64,000 nt of DNA, from IMG/VR virus record IMGVR_UViG_3300042310_000427, positions 1 through 64,000 of that record; one strand, given 5' to 3'. A model generated the notes under the pieces. It was not told where the DNA came from. It worked only from the letters and a program-made list of their open reading frames with translations, and searched no databases. A program made the position numbers and the translations under genes. This DNA comes from a virus. Every line of letters starts with the position of its first letter. The first letter of the stretch is position 1. Shown here piece after piece: positions 14,126 to 23,566 of the stretch.

Positions 14126-14685
14126 TTTACACAGACATGAAATTTATTGCCACCGATAATCCCGAAAATGACTACCAACAGTTAAGGGATTATATGGCAA
14201 AGTTCCCTATTAGAAGAAAAAGAATATACTATAGGGCAGATGGCGTATTATATACTAAGGTAAGGGCATCAATGAGATTGCAATTAAGGCTTGATGGTAT
14301 TTACATCGTTAAGTCAAGGGCGTTTGATAAGTATCTAAATCAACAGGCAGATACCTTAGAACGTGCCATTGTAAACTTTAGGAGATTAGGCAAAGGACCA
14401 TTACTTAAGCATGTATTCTACCATATTTGTAAGCCACATAAAATGGATTTAAAAAGAAGGTACAATCTAATAGATGTGAGAATAAATAAGGACCAAGTAG
14501 TATTATCATACCAAACTACAGATATTAAAAAAAGTAGAACGGCAGTATTAACACTTACCCAAGATGAGCCTTTAGGAATGTTTTATATTAAAAATAATCT
14601 CACCGAAGAAATAAGGTATTTTGATATTCCAGAAGAAGAAAAGCGAAAAATCAAAGAAAAAATCACATATTTGCACAAAAGATAA
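14122..14685 (+). CDS. hypothetical protein (187 aa)
   Basis: Begins with ATGA overlap of the nuclease gene. The first 80 residues are strongly basic (FPIRRKRIYYRADGVLYTKV, RASMRLQLRLDGIYIVKSRA), the last 40 charged and helical. No motif recognised. Overlap with the methyltransferase start by one base suggests a coupled unit. A nucleic-acid-binding role is possible. Confidence 0.55.
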   Translation: MIYTDMKFIATDNPENDYQQLRDYMAKFPIRRKRIYYRADGVLYTKVRASMRLQLRLDGIYIVKSRAFDKYLNQQADTLERAIVNFRRLGKGPLLKHVFYHICKPHKMDLKRRYNLIDVRINKDQVVLSYQTTDIKKSRTAVLTLTQDEPLGMFYIKNNLTEEIRYFDIPEEEKRKIKEKITYLHKR

Positions 14686-15422
14686 TGGAAATAAATAAGA
14701 TATACAACGAGAATTGTTTAGATACTATGGCAAAGATGCCCGATAAGTTTGTGGACTTAGTGGTTACATCTCCACCTTATAATATGAGAACAAGGATTCG
14801 TAATGGCAAATACACTTCAAGAGAAAAATCAGAACACTTTAGTAAAAAATATGAACATTTTAGTGATGATATGCAGATTGATGATTTTTATGATTTTCAT
14901 AGCAAGGCATTAACTGAATTGCTAAGAGTTTCAAAAATTGTATGCTATAATTTTCAAATAGTAACAGGATCGAAAGAGGCTTTTTTTAGAATAATGGGAA
15001 CATTTAGCAAACACATAAAAGATGTAATTGTTTGGGATAAAGGAAACGGACAGCCTGCAATGCACGAAAATGTATTAAACAGTTCTTATGAAATAATACT
15101 GATTTTAGAAGATGACGAAAAATGTGGGAGAATGATACAAAATGCTAATTTTAAAAGAGGTGAAATGGATAACATACTAAGAGTAGGTAGAGGCAAAAAA
15201 GTAGTAGAAGGGCATAGTGCAGTATTCCCTGAAATATTAGCAGGGTCATTAATTAAAGCATTTAGTAAAGAAGGCCATTTGGTTTACGACCCATTTATGG
15301 GTAGCGGAACAACTGCAATAGTTTCAAAAAAAATAAACAGAAAATACATTGGCAGCGAAATAACAAAACAATATTTTGATATTTCTAACCAAAGATTACA
15401 ATTAGAAGCAACACTATTTTAA
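14685..15422 (+). CDS. DNA (cytosine-N4 or adenine-N6) methyltransferase, beta class
   Basis: 245 aa. The motif order is permuted: the catalytic TSPPY (about residues 29-33) comes first and the SAM-binding DPFMGSGTT (about 205-213) near the C-terminus, the beta-class arrangement. TSPPY allows N4-cytosine or N6-adenine methylation. No restriction enzyme is adjacent, so a protective or regulatory solitary methylase is likely. It is part of the phage block itself, unlike the two cassette methylases at the left end. Confidence 0.88.
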   Translation: MEINKIYNENCLDTMAKMPDKFVDLVVTSPPYNMRTRIRNGKYTSREKSEHFSKKYEHFSDDMQIDDFYDFHSKALTELLRVSKIVCYNFQIVTGSKEAFFRIMGTFSKHIKDVIVWDKGNGQPAMHENVLNSSYEIILILEDDEKCGRMIQNANFKRGEMDNILRVGRGKKVVEGHSAVFPEILAGSLIKAFSKEGHLVYDPFMGSGTTAIVSKKINRKYIGSEITKQYFDISNQRLQLEATLF

Positions 15423-15424
15423 CA

Positions 15425-16084
15425 ATGGAATTTGCACCAAGCGACTTTAACCGATTAATGATTGATGTTACAAAAGCAGACATGAGTGTGCCTTTTGTAA
15501 AACAATTCCATCAACTACAGTTATATACCGAGTTCAGTAAACTCCCAACTAAAAGCCTTGAAGTAAACAGAATCATCAAATGGATAGTGTATGTTTATGA
15601 CAAAGGCTCCCCTTACAGAGATAAATATAAAAATCTCACACAAAGGAAAGTGCAGGCAATGATGGATGTAGGGTATGATTTGCAAGAAGATAGCCAAAGG
15701 TTCAATGGCGATGTAGAAGATGTCCTTATGGGTCATAACTCCTATGTCAATGCAATGATTATAGCATACATTAAACTACATTGCGATGCCGAGTATTCGC
15801 ACTTACTACTCCTTGAATCAATGTACTTTACAATCTATGCACAAGTGCTAAGCGGTATTACGCAAAAGATTGTTGAGCTTGAAAAAACCAAAGAGGCATA
15901 TTCCCAGGCAATTGACATTGTACTAATGAATGACAAAAATAAAGGACTTGTAACAGAACTTTATAAAAGCATTAATAATGACAAGATTAAATTAAGACCA
16001 GAGGATATGGCAAAAGCAATTAAAGAAAAAGGCGCACAATCCGCAGCCATAGAAATATCAGAAGCATTTAATGTCAAAATTTAG
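15425..16084 (+). CDS. hypothetical protein at the small-terminase position
   Basis: 219 aa, mostly helical, no HTH recognised by eye. It overlaps the large terminase gene by 14 bases, the usual place of the small terminase subunit, and has a long middle helix region (LVTELYKSINNDKIKLRPED). Calling it TerS rests on position and size only. Confidence 0.4.
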   Translation: MEFAPSDFNRLMIDVTKADMSVPFVKQFHQLQLYTEFSKLPTKSLEVNRIIKWIVYVYDKGSPYRDKYKNLTQRKVQAMMDVGYDLQEDSQRFNGDVEDVLMGHNSYVNAMIIAYIKLHCDAEYSHLLLLESMYFTIYAQVLSGITQKIVELEKTKEAYSQAIDIVLMNDKNKGLVTELYKSINNDKIKLRPEDMAKAIKEKGAQSAAIEISEAFNVKI

Positions 16085-18248
16085 TCAGTATAAAAAATAT
16101 GGTATTAAGGATTCTATATTAGAACAATATAGTAATGAGGATGAGTACATAGACTACAATAAGGATGATGCCGATTTAGATACCATAAGAGTTCCACTTC
16201 CACCAACACCAAGTTGGGATAAGATAGATGGATTTGGATTACCTGCCAAAGAACAAAAATTTAAAAGACAAACCTTGCCATACAAACTAATGGCATTGCA
16301 AGAGGAACAAGACGATGATGGTGAGTTTCTAACCCAAGATGAAATATGGGCAAAAATAGAACTTGATGTCGAACATTATCAAGATGAAATAGAATGGATA
16401 GCAACCCAATGGGTAAGAGTGTTAAATGGATACTGGTTTTTTAATAATGGTAAAGCAACCTACCTTGATGGGTGGAATTATTTTTACCTAAACTTTTACC
16501 ACTTAGACCAATCACTACCTGAATACAGGGATAGAGATAGAAGGTTCTTTTTATTTGCAAGATTTTGTTACAATGACAAAGATTGCTACGGATTTGTATA
16601 TCCTAAACACAGAAGGGAAGGGGCAACATACAAAACAAGCTGCATACATTATTTAATAATCTCTTTACTTGGTAATGCAAGGGGAGGTATTCAATCAATG
16701 ACAGATAGCTCAGGGGCAGACGTATTTTTAAAACACATCATTGACCCTTGGAGAAAAATGCCATTCTTTTTTAAGCCTAACCACAATGGTGGTGATGACC
16801 CTAAAAAGATACTTGCATTTAGAGCATCAGCATCAAGAGGTAAAAAAGGTATTAAAGCCAAAAGCGGTAAAAGTTTAGATAGTGAAATTTCTTATAGAGC
16901 ATCAGTTCAAACTGCATACGATGGAACAAAACTATTTTTCTACCACCATGAGGAGATAGGAAAATTTGTGGAAGGCAATGTTGTGGATAGATGGAACATT
17001 GTAAAATTAACATTGTCAACAGGTGCCGGTAAAAAGATTCATGGATTTACAATACAAACATCTACGGTAGGGGAAATGGAAGTAGGTGGTGGTGAACCAT
17101 TCAGACAATTATGCGAAAGTTCAATGTATGGTCAAAGAAATAAAAATAACCAAACCGATAGTGGATTGTATATTTTATTCATGCCGGCATACGATGGCTT
17201 AGAAGATTTTATTGATGAGTATGGTATGTCTGTAATAGATACGCCAACCGAACAACAAGCAAAGTTTATAAAGAATAACATTGGTGCAAGACAATACATA
17301 GAAAATCAAATAGAAAGTCTGTCTAAAAAATCAGACAAAACAGATTTACTTGCATTCCAAAGGCAAACACCAACAACTTATAGAGGTTGTTTTAGGACCA
17401 ATAGCAAAAACCCGTTCTTTGATTTGAACTTAATCGAAACAAGGATTGATGAACTAAGGGAAAATAAAACAATGACAGTCAAGGGTAACTTTGAGTGGTT
17501 AGGTCAGCCATATAAATCAGGAGTAAAATTTGTAGAAGATCCTGATGGAAGATTTACTTTGAGTAAATTAATGGCAGCAAACGAGGCTAACAATTTTTAT
17601 TGGAATGCCGAGGCTGAAAGTTTTGAGCCTTTAAATTTACATTTTTGTGCAGGGGCCGATACATTTAAGTCGAATAAAGTAAAAAGTAAAAAGAAATCCG
17701 ATGGTGGTGGTGCTGTATTCTGGGGCCACGATATTATGAAAGACCCATATGATAAGCCAATGGAACAATGGATAACACACAGATTTGTATGTAGTTATTC
17801 TAATCGTAGGCCAACCAAAGAAGATTATGGTGATGATATGATTATGATGTGCTTGTATTATGGTTGCCCAATGTTTGCAGAAAGGAACGTGCCTTTTGTA
17901 ATTGAGTATTTTGAGGCAATGGGATTTGAGAATTTCTTAGTCCACTACCAACAATATGGCAAATATGATACAGTAGCAGGTAAAGATACCGATGTAAAAA
18001 TTAAACAAAAAATCTTCAATGAGTACCGGACTTATATAAAAAGGCATGGGATGAGAGAAAGGCATACCGACCTATTAATAGAGATTCGAGATATAAAAGA
18101 CATAGACGATATGACTAATTGGGATTTATTTACAGCAGGTGGATACGCACTAATAGGTAATTTAAACTATTGGCCCGATATTCAAAAAGAACAAATGCAA
18201 CAAGGTAACGAAAATAATGATATTTTTGTAGAGGAAATTTTATATTAA
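16071..18248 (+). CDS. terL: terminase large subunit
   Basis: 725 aa. The packaging ATPase part shows a Walker A-like loop FVYPKHRREGATYKT (about 175-188) and a Walker B LFFYHHEE (about 288-295). The nuclease part has its first acidic strand at FCAGADTF (D530), followed by an RNase H-like region with NVPFVIEYFEAMG. The Walker A is degenerate (R-R-E-G-A-T-Y-K-T), as in some phages of Bacteroidota. It cuts and pumps concatemeric DNA into the prohead through the portal encoded next; stop and start overlap by one base. Confidence 0.88.
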   Translation: MSKFSQYKKYGIKDSILEQYSNEDEYIDYNKDDADLDTIRVPLPPTPSWDKIDGFGLPAKEQKFKRQTLPYKLMALQEEQDDDGEFLTQDEIWAKIELDVEHYQDEIEWIATQWVRVLNGYWFFNNGKATYLDGWNYFYLNFYHLDQSLPEYRDRDRRFFLFARFCYNDKDCYGFVYPKHRREGATYKTSCIHYLIISLLGNARGGIQSMTDSSGADVFLKHIIDPWRKMPFFFKPNHNGGDDPKKILAFRASASRGKKGIKAKSGKSLDSEISYRASVQTAYDGTKLFFYHHEEIGKFVEGNVVDRWNIVKLTLSTGAGKKIHGFTIQTSTVGEMEVGGGEPFRQLCESSMYGQRNKNNQTDSGLYILFMPAYDGLEDFIDEYGMSVIDTPTEQQAKFIKNNIGARQYIENQIESLSKKSDKTDLLAFQRQTPTTYRGCFRTNSKNPFFDLNLIETRIDELRENKTMTVKGNFEWLGQPYKSGVKFVEDPDGRFTLSKLMAANEANNFYWNAEAESFEPLNLHFCAGADTFKSNKVKSKKKSDGGGAVFWGHDIMKDPYDKPMEQWITHRFVCSYSNRRPTKEDYGDDMIMMCLYYGCPMFAERNVPFVIEYFEAMGFENFLVHYQQYGKYDTVAGKDTDVKIKQKIFNEYRTYIKRHGMRERHTDLLIEIRDIKDIDDMTNWDLFTAGGYALIGNLNYWPDIQKEQMQQGNENNDIFVEEILY

Positions 18249-20629
18249 TGGCAACAAACAATAATAGTCAGACACAAGGGTTAATTGGATTCCCTTCACA
18301 CGATGTTAGTCCACAAATAAAAGTAGGTAAAGAATGGTGTATGACTTTTTGTAAAGCCATAGATTCATTGTACCGCAACAACATGACTGGACTTAACTAT
18401 TCAGATGTTGATTTATTTAATCTTTGGAGGGCATACGGAAATGGAAACCAAAGCGTATCTCAATACATGGATTTACTTGGCATTAAAAAAAATGCAGTAT
18501 CCCCAGTTACTCAAACAGTAAGTGATGTAAACCCACCTGCAAGAGATAATAAAGAGTTTATGCGCAAAGGCTACATGAATGTCAAATGGGATATTGTACC
18601 TATTGCGCCCAACTTTAAAAACATTATTTTAGGCATTGGTGAAGATATGGACTATGATGTTTTTGCCGATGGCCTTGATGAAGCATCTTCTGCAGAAAGA
18701 CAACAAATGAAATATCTTTTGTGGGTAGAAAGAGAACTTAAAGGATACTTTGATAAATTAGAACAAGCAGCCAATGTAGAATTTCCAAAACCAGACTATG
18801 TTCCACAAAGTAATCAAGAGTTAGAATTATTTGCCCAACTTGGTGGCTTTAAATTAAAATCAGAAATGTCAATCGAGCAAGGAATAAATTATACCTTAGA
18901 CATCTCTGAATGGAAAGAGGTTAGAAGAAAGTTGCTTGAAGATGCCTTTGAACTTGGAGTGGTAGGTGTAAAAGATTATGTTGACCCGTTTACCCAAAAA
19001 GCAAAAGTAAGATATTGCGACCCTGCATTGTGTGTAATACCATACAATCACCAACAAGATTTTAATAATATGCCATTTGCAGGGGAATACATTTATTACT
19101 CAATCGCAGAACTAAGGTCATTAACAAATCTTGATGGAAGTAGAGTGTTTACAGAACAAGAATTATCTCAAATTGCAGCTTATGCCGTAACCCAATGGGG
19201 CAATCCTTCCATGGTTAATAATTTCCAACCAGATAACATGGGAAGATATGAGTATGACAACTTTAAAATCTGTGTTATGGATGCTGAGTTTAAATCAGAC
19301 GACAGAGAATACATGACCGAAAGAACCACAGGGGATGGTAAAAAAGTAGTCCACAAAGATACTTATGGTAAGGTAAGAAACTCACCAACTAAGAAAACAC
19401 ACATCACTACAAGACAAATGGTTTACAGATGCAAATGGATTGTAGGTTCAGAATATGCTTGGGACTATGGACATCAATTTGATATTCCAAGACCAACACC
19501 AAGCCAAGCTAATTTAAGTTTCCACTTTTATAAAATGAAAGCCGGTTCTTACATTAAAAGAATGATACCTCACTTAGATGGTATGCAACTTGCTTGGTTA
19601 AAACTACAAAACGCAGTAGCCAAAGCAAGACCAAAAGGACTTGCCATTGATTACAATACTATTACTAACATCACTATGGCCAATAATAAATTGCAGCCAC
19701 TTGATGTTTTAAAGATAGCAAATCAGCAAGGGGATATGTTATTCCAATCAACCTCTACAAAAAGCCATTTGCCATCACAAACAAACTACAGACCAATTCA
19801 AGAACTTGAAGGTGGATTAGGTAATCAACTAAACGAATACTTAGGTTTAATAAACTCTCACCTTGAAAGCATCAGACAAGTAATAGGTATTAATAGAGTA
19901 GCAGATGCAAGTTCCCCTGGGGCGCAACAATTGGTAGGTGTATCAGAGATAAGTATGCAAGCAACAGTAACATCATTAAGGCCAATGTTCAGTTCAATAC
20001 TAAATGTAAAAGAACGTGCATGTAGAAATATTGCTTTAAGGATACAAATGCTTATCAAGTTTAATAAAGTGTATGAGCTTGGATACCATAAAGTATTTGG
20101 TAAATCTGTTACCGAGGTTTTAAAGATTGGCTCAGAAGTAGAGAACTCTATGTTTGGAATAAGAATAGAGGCAAGACCAAACCAACAAGAGAAAGACCAA
20201 ATAATGCAAGCAGCACTTGAAAGCATGAGAGTAGGCAGACAAGGACAACCGTTACTTGGATATGCAGATTACTTAATGGTCCAAAACTTTGTTAATTTAG
20301 GGATGACTAAAATGGCAAGGGCATACATAGGCCAAAAAGAAAGAGAAGCAATCACAAGAATGGATGAAGAAAAAGCAGCAGCAATCGAGCAACAAGGACA
20401 ACAAAATGCACAACTTCAACAAATGAAAGGTGAGCAAGAAGCAGCCTTAATGAAAAAAGAAATGGAAATGATTGTTTTAAAAGCTGATGAAGAAAGAAAA
20501 ACATTAGTATTAAAATACCAAAAAGAAATGGAACTAAGATTTGGTATTGAAAAGATAAAAGGCGAGCAAAAAGAAAATGAAATGATTGTAAATTCTGTAG
20601 CCGAACAAGAAAAAGAAATCACCAAGTAA
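18248..20629 (+). CDS. portal protein
   Basis: 793 aa, directly after the terminase and before the scaffold and capsid genes. The core GVVGVKDYVDPFTQKAKVRY with CVIPYNHQQDF, and later NEYLGLINSHLESIRQVIGI then QQLVGVSEISMQA, matches the long-helix and crown regions of large portal proteins of crAss-like and Cellulophaga podoviruses, as I recall them. The last 110 residues are Gln/Glu/Lys-rich coiled coil. It forms the dodecameric channel at the capsid vertex. Identification rests on size, position and pattern. Confidence 0.75.
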   Translation: MATNNNSQTQGLIGFPSHDVSPQIKVGKEWCMTFCKAIDSLYRNNMTGLNYSDVDLFNLWRAYGNGNQSVSQYMDLLGIKKNAVSPVTQTVSDVNPPARDNKEFMRKGYMNVKWDIVPIAPNFKNIILGIGEDMDYDVFADGLDEASSAERQQMKYLLWVERELKGYFDKLEQAANVEFPKPDYVPQSNQELELFAQLGGFKLKSEMSIEQGINYTLDISEWKEVRRKLLEDAFELGVVGVKDYVDPFTQKAKVRYCDPALCVIPYNHQQDFNNMPFAGEYIYYSIAELRSLTNLDGSRVFTEQELSQIAAYAVTQWGNPSMVNNFQPDNMGRYEYDNFKICVMDAEFKSDDREYMTERTTGDGKKVVHKDTYGKVRNSPTKKTHITTRQMVYRCKWIVGSEYAWDYGHQFDIPRPTPSQANLSFHFYKMKAGSYIKRMIPHLDGMQLAWLKLQNAVAKARPKGLAIDYNTITNITMANNKLQPLDVLKIANQQGDMLFQSTSTKSHLPSQTNYRPIQELEGGLGNQLNEYLGLINSHLESIRQVIGINRVADASSPGAQQLVGVSEISMQATVTSLRPMFSSILNVKERACRNIALRIQMLIKFNKVYELGYHKVFGKSVTEVLKIGSEVENSMFGIRIEARPNQQEKDQIMQAALESMRVGRQGQPLLGYADYLMVQNFVNLGMTKMARAYIGQKEREAITRMDEEKAAAIEQQGQQNAQLQQMKGEQEAALMKKEMEMIVLKADEERKTLVLKYQKEMELRFGIEKIKGEQKENEMIVNSVAEQEKEITK

Positions 20630-20641
20630 TGATTTTTGCAT

Positions 20642-20728
20642 TATATTTGCAGACATCTTAATTCTTTAGGTTGTTTTTCATTATTTTTTTTCATGGGAAC
20701 CCCAAGGTAAAATCTTGGGGTTTTACTT
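20642..20728 (+). ncRNA. short promoter-to-terminator unit after the portal gene
   Basis: TATATTTG (20642-20649) is a -7 box. About 50 bases later AACCCCAAG (20698-20706) pairs with CTTGGGGTT (20714-20722), followed by TTACTTTT: a strong intrinsic terminator. A transcript of roughly 70 bases would result. The same DNA also terminates readthrough from the portal gene. No -33 box of either type is clear, so the RNA is uncertain; the terminator is firm. Confidence 0.5.
20698..20728 (+). terminator. intrinsic terminator after portal gene
   Basis: Nine-pair stem AACCCCAAG / CTTGGGGTT with a 7-base loop and a T-rich tail. It separates the terminase-portal transcript from the capsid operon. Confidence 0.8.
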
Positions 20729-20758
20729 TTATTTTCCATTATTTTAGACACAAAAGAA

Positions 20759-20787
20759 ACAACCTATTATAATAATGTGTTAATTTG
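20759..20787 (+). promoter_or_regulatory. ACAACC-type late promoter for scaffold and capsid
   Basis: ACAACCTATT starts at 20759 and the -7 box TTAATTTG ends at 20787. The same ACAACCTATT lies at the identical 28-base offset before 27282 and 54971. The ATG of the scaffold gene follows at 20806. It lies directly after a strong terminator, as a new late promoter would. Confidence 0.7.
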
Positions 20788-20805
20788 CACTTAAATTACA
20801 TACAC

Positions 20806-21990
20806 ATGACCGAGTTAAATGATCAAAAAGCACAATTCTTGCAATCCATAGGAGTAGAACCCAAGGTCACTCCACCTGCAAGTGAACCAATTGAGCCTAC
20901 AGAACCACAAGGGCAAGTAGTGCCAAATGAGCCAATTGTTACGAAAACAACTACAGAACCAACTCCACCTGCACCAACTCAGCCAATAGGGTTGACAGAG
21001 GACATTAAATTACAAGCAATCAATGAGGTGCTTGGAACTAACTACTCAAAATTAGAAGATGCAGTAGAGGCAAAAAACAGAATGATGGGTTATAATGAAC
21101 TTAAAGAGTACAAAGAAAAGTATGATGAGTTAAATTCTAAACCACTTGCAAGTTTTCACTCTAAAACAATTGAGGAGTTAAATAACTTTGCAAAAGTAAC
21201 AGGCATAGATGACCCTACTATTATAAGGTCAGTAAAAGCATTTTCTGAAAAACAAGAAAAAGACCCGATTGAAGCATTAGTATTGGCAGAAATTTTAAAT
21301 GACCCAACACTTGCTGAAAAAAGAGATTTATTGAAAAAACAAATTTCAAGAAAATATAAAATAGAAATTGACGAAGATTTGTATGGTGAAGAATTGGAAA
21401 AAGCGAGAGAGGAATCAGACTTAAGCAAATTCCAATTGGAACGTGATGCAAGCAAGGCAATAAAAAGTATAAGTGAAACTTTGGAAAAGGTGAATACCGA
21501 GAGCAAAGACAATCCTTATAGCAAAACTCAAGAGCAAAAACAAAATCTCAAAGCGCAATGGGATAATGTTATTGTTAGCAACTATGACAAAATTTTTGGT
21601 AAAGTTCCTGTTCAAGTACCGAAGGGAAAGGATGAGAGTGGCAATACCATTTACGAAACCATAGACACAATTGAGTTATCTCCAACCGAGGCTAAACAGT
21701 ATGCTGAACAAGCGGTTAAATCATTGGTTAATTCTGGAACGGAAATAACTGAGGCCAATCTTGTTGATGCGGTTTATCAGCAGCATTTAATGATTCAAGC
21801 GAAACACCTTGAAAAAGTTAAAGACAAAATGTATGCGAAAATCCAAGCAGAGGTTAGATTAAACTTGGAGAAAGAAATCCACAACCCTTCATCCTTAAAG
21901 GGCGGTAACACACCACCACCACAAGCACCTGTTAAAGAGTTTGGAGATAAGATTCTCGAAAAACTTGAAAGCATGAATAGATTGAGCTAA
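20806..21990 (+). CDS. putative capsid scaffold protein
   Basis: 394 aa, between portal and capsid genes. The N-terminal 60 residues are Pro/Thr/Glu-rich and disordered, the middle is charged coiled coil (LDEDLYGEELEKAREESDL region near 180-215), and the end is basic. This is the composition of podovirus scaffold proteins, which guide capsid assembly and leave before packaging. The frame could begin at a TTG at 20785, but that codon lies in the -7 box, so the ATG was chosen. Confidence 0.65.
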   Translation: MTELNDQKAQFLQSIGVEPKVTPPASEPIEPTEPQGQVVPNEPIVTKTTTEPTPPAPTQPIGLTEDIKLQAINEVLGTNYSKLEDAVEAKNRMMGYNELKEYKEKYDELNSKPLASFHSKTIEELNNFAKVTGIDDPTIIRSVKAFSEKQEKDPIEALVLAEILNDPTLAEKRDLLKKQISRKYKIEIDEDLYGEELEKAREESDLSKFQLERDASKAIKSISETLEKVNTESKDNPYSKTQEQKQNLKAQWDNVIVSNYDKIFGKVPVQVPKGKDESGNTIYETIDTIELSPTEAKQYAEQAVKSLVNSGTEITEANLVDAVYQQHLMIQAKHLEKVKDKMYAKIQAEVRLNLEKEIHNPSSLKGGNTPPPQAPVKEFGDKILEKLESMNRLS

Positions 21991-22097
21991 TGGCGTGTCA
22001 ATTGAGGAAATGAAAAAAAAGAAAAAAAGAAAAACAATTTAATTGAAAAGAAAACAAAAAATCAAAATTAACAATAACAATTAAATTAAATTAAAAA

Positions 22098-23489
22098 ATG
22101 GCAGTACCTTCAATAGCCGGAAATTTTCAAACGAATATCGTTTCCGCATTCGACGTTTTAAAACCTGATGTATTATCTAAATTATTCAAACAATATGGTG
22201 ATCAAGGTTTAAATTGGTTTTTAACATTAAACCAATTAGGGTTCGTAAACCCAGTAGCAAATCAAATCTTCAATCACTATGAAGATGATTTGAAAAATCC
22301 AACATTTACTGCAAGAGCATTGGTTGCACAACCAGCAGCAGGAGCAGCTTTATTGGTAACATTAGCAGCAGTTGATGTTGACACTAACAACAATTTCTAC
22401 CCAAGAGTAGGTGACCAAGTTTACTTTAAAGGTGGACAAACAGGTATCATCACTTCAATTAACGTAAGTACACCAGCACAACCGGTATTAACTATCAGTC
22501 CTGTGTCTGCAACTTACCAATTGCCAGGTGTTGCTTTAGGTGAAGAAATGAGTATTATATCTGGTGCATTCTCTGAGGGTTCTAACCAACCTAAAGGTGC
22601 TGTAACAGGTGCAGTAAAAAGAACATTCTACACTCAAATCATTAAAGAAACTATGACAGTTACAGGTAGCCAATTGACTACTCAAACTTGGTTTGATGGT
22701 TGGATTAGCTCTGAGGACATGGTAGGTTCAGGTCAAGTATCAAGCGGTAATAGCTGGTATAACTTGCACATGAGAGATGCTGAGTTCCGTATGGCATTAA
22801 AAACATCAGGTGCATTGTTGTTTGGTGAAGAAGGTGATGGCTCATTAATTGATGCAACAACTGGATTACCAATCTACACTACTCAAGGTTTAATTCCACA
22901 AATTAAAAAATTGGGTATGGAAGAAAACTATACTCCTGGTTCTACTTCATTAGCAGACGTTGATTCTTACAACAGATTGTTAGACAAACAATATGCTGGT
23001 GACTTTGTAATGGGATTATTCTCTCGTCAGTACACAACTGAATTTGAAAACGCCCTATCTACTTTCTTAGCAAACACTAACATCAATTATGTTGAAAGCC
23101 AAGTCGCTTCAAGATATGGTGAAAGTGCTAAATCTATCTGTACTGATTTCAGTTCTGTAAAAAGAGGAGGAAGAACATTTATGTATCAAACATTTATGGA
23201 GTTCTCTAACAGACAAACTGTAGGTATTGCAGGTTCAGTAGCAGAATCTTATGGTGTGTTCTTACCAATGATGACCAAAACAGATACTAAAACCAAACAA
23301 GTTGTAAATAACGTAGGTGCAAGATACAAAGCACTTGATGGTTACAGCAGAAAAATGGAAGTATGGTCAGTTAATGGTGCAGGTCCTGGTTTAAAAGTAT
23401 CTCAATCAGACTTGAACAACACTTACTTAAGAAGTGAAATTGGCGCACACCAATTAGGTGTAAACCAAATGTTATTAGTATCAGCGTAA
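22098..23489 (+). CDS. major capsid protein
   Basis: 463 aa, following the scaffold gene. It begins MAVPSIAGNFQTNIVSAFDV and contains a long beta-rich N-terminal half (VGDQVYFKGGQTGIITSINV) and a C-terminal half with RQTVGIAGSVAESYGVFLPM. Size, place and the absence of signal peptide fit an HK97-fold capsid protein of the crAss-like or Cellulophaga podovirus kind. Synonymous codon use is T/A-ending as in its neighbours. A strong terminator follows, consistent with high separate expression. The fold is inferred. Confidence 0.8.
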   Translation: MAVPSIAGNFQTNIVSAFDVLKPDVLSKLFKQYGDQGLNWFLTLNQLGFVNPVANQIFNHYEDDLKNPTFTARALVAQPAAGAALLVTLAAVDVDTNNNFYPRVGDQVYFKGGQTGIITSINVSTPAQPVLTISPVSATYQLPGVALGEEMSIISGAFSEGSNQPKGAVTGAVKRTFYTQIIKETMTVTGSQLTTQTWFDGWISSEDMVGSGQVSSGNSWYNLHMRDAEFRMALKTSGALLFGEEGDGSLIDATTGLPIYTTQGLIPQIKKLGMEENYTPGSTSLADVDSYNRLLDKQYAGDFVMGLFSRQYTTEFENALSTFLANTNINYVESQVASRYGESAKSICTDFSSVKRGGRTFMYQTFMEFSNRQTVGIAGSVAESYGVFLPMMTKTDTKTKQVVNNVGARYKALDGYSRKMEVWSVNGAGPGLKVSQSDLNNTYLRSEIGAHQLGVNQMLLVSA

Positions 23490-23509
23490 GCATAGACAAA
23501 CTAAATATT

Positions 23510-23539
23510 GTGAGGGATGAAATACTCCCTCACTTTTTT
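23510..23539 (+). terminator. intrinsic terminator after the capsid gene
   Basis: GTGAGGGA (23510-23517) pairs perfectly with TCCCTCAC (23526-23533), followed by six T. The next gene starts 28 bases later with no visible promoter, so it is probably served by readthrough, giving it less transcript than the capsid gene. Confidence 0.85.
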
Positions 23540-23566
23540 AAATTTTAAAAAAACCAATTACACAAC

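Noticed and set aside
20785-20805. TTG start extending the scaffold gene upstream
   Set aside because: The TTG lies in the promoter -7 box and could not be in the transcript; the ATG at 20806 was chosen.
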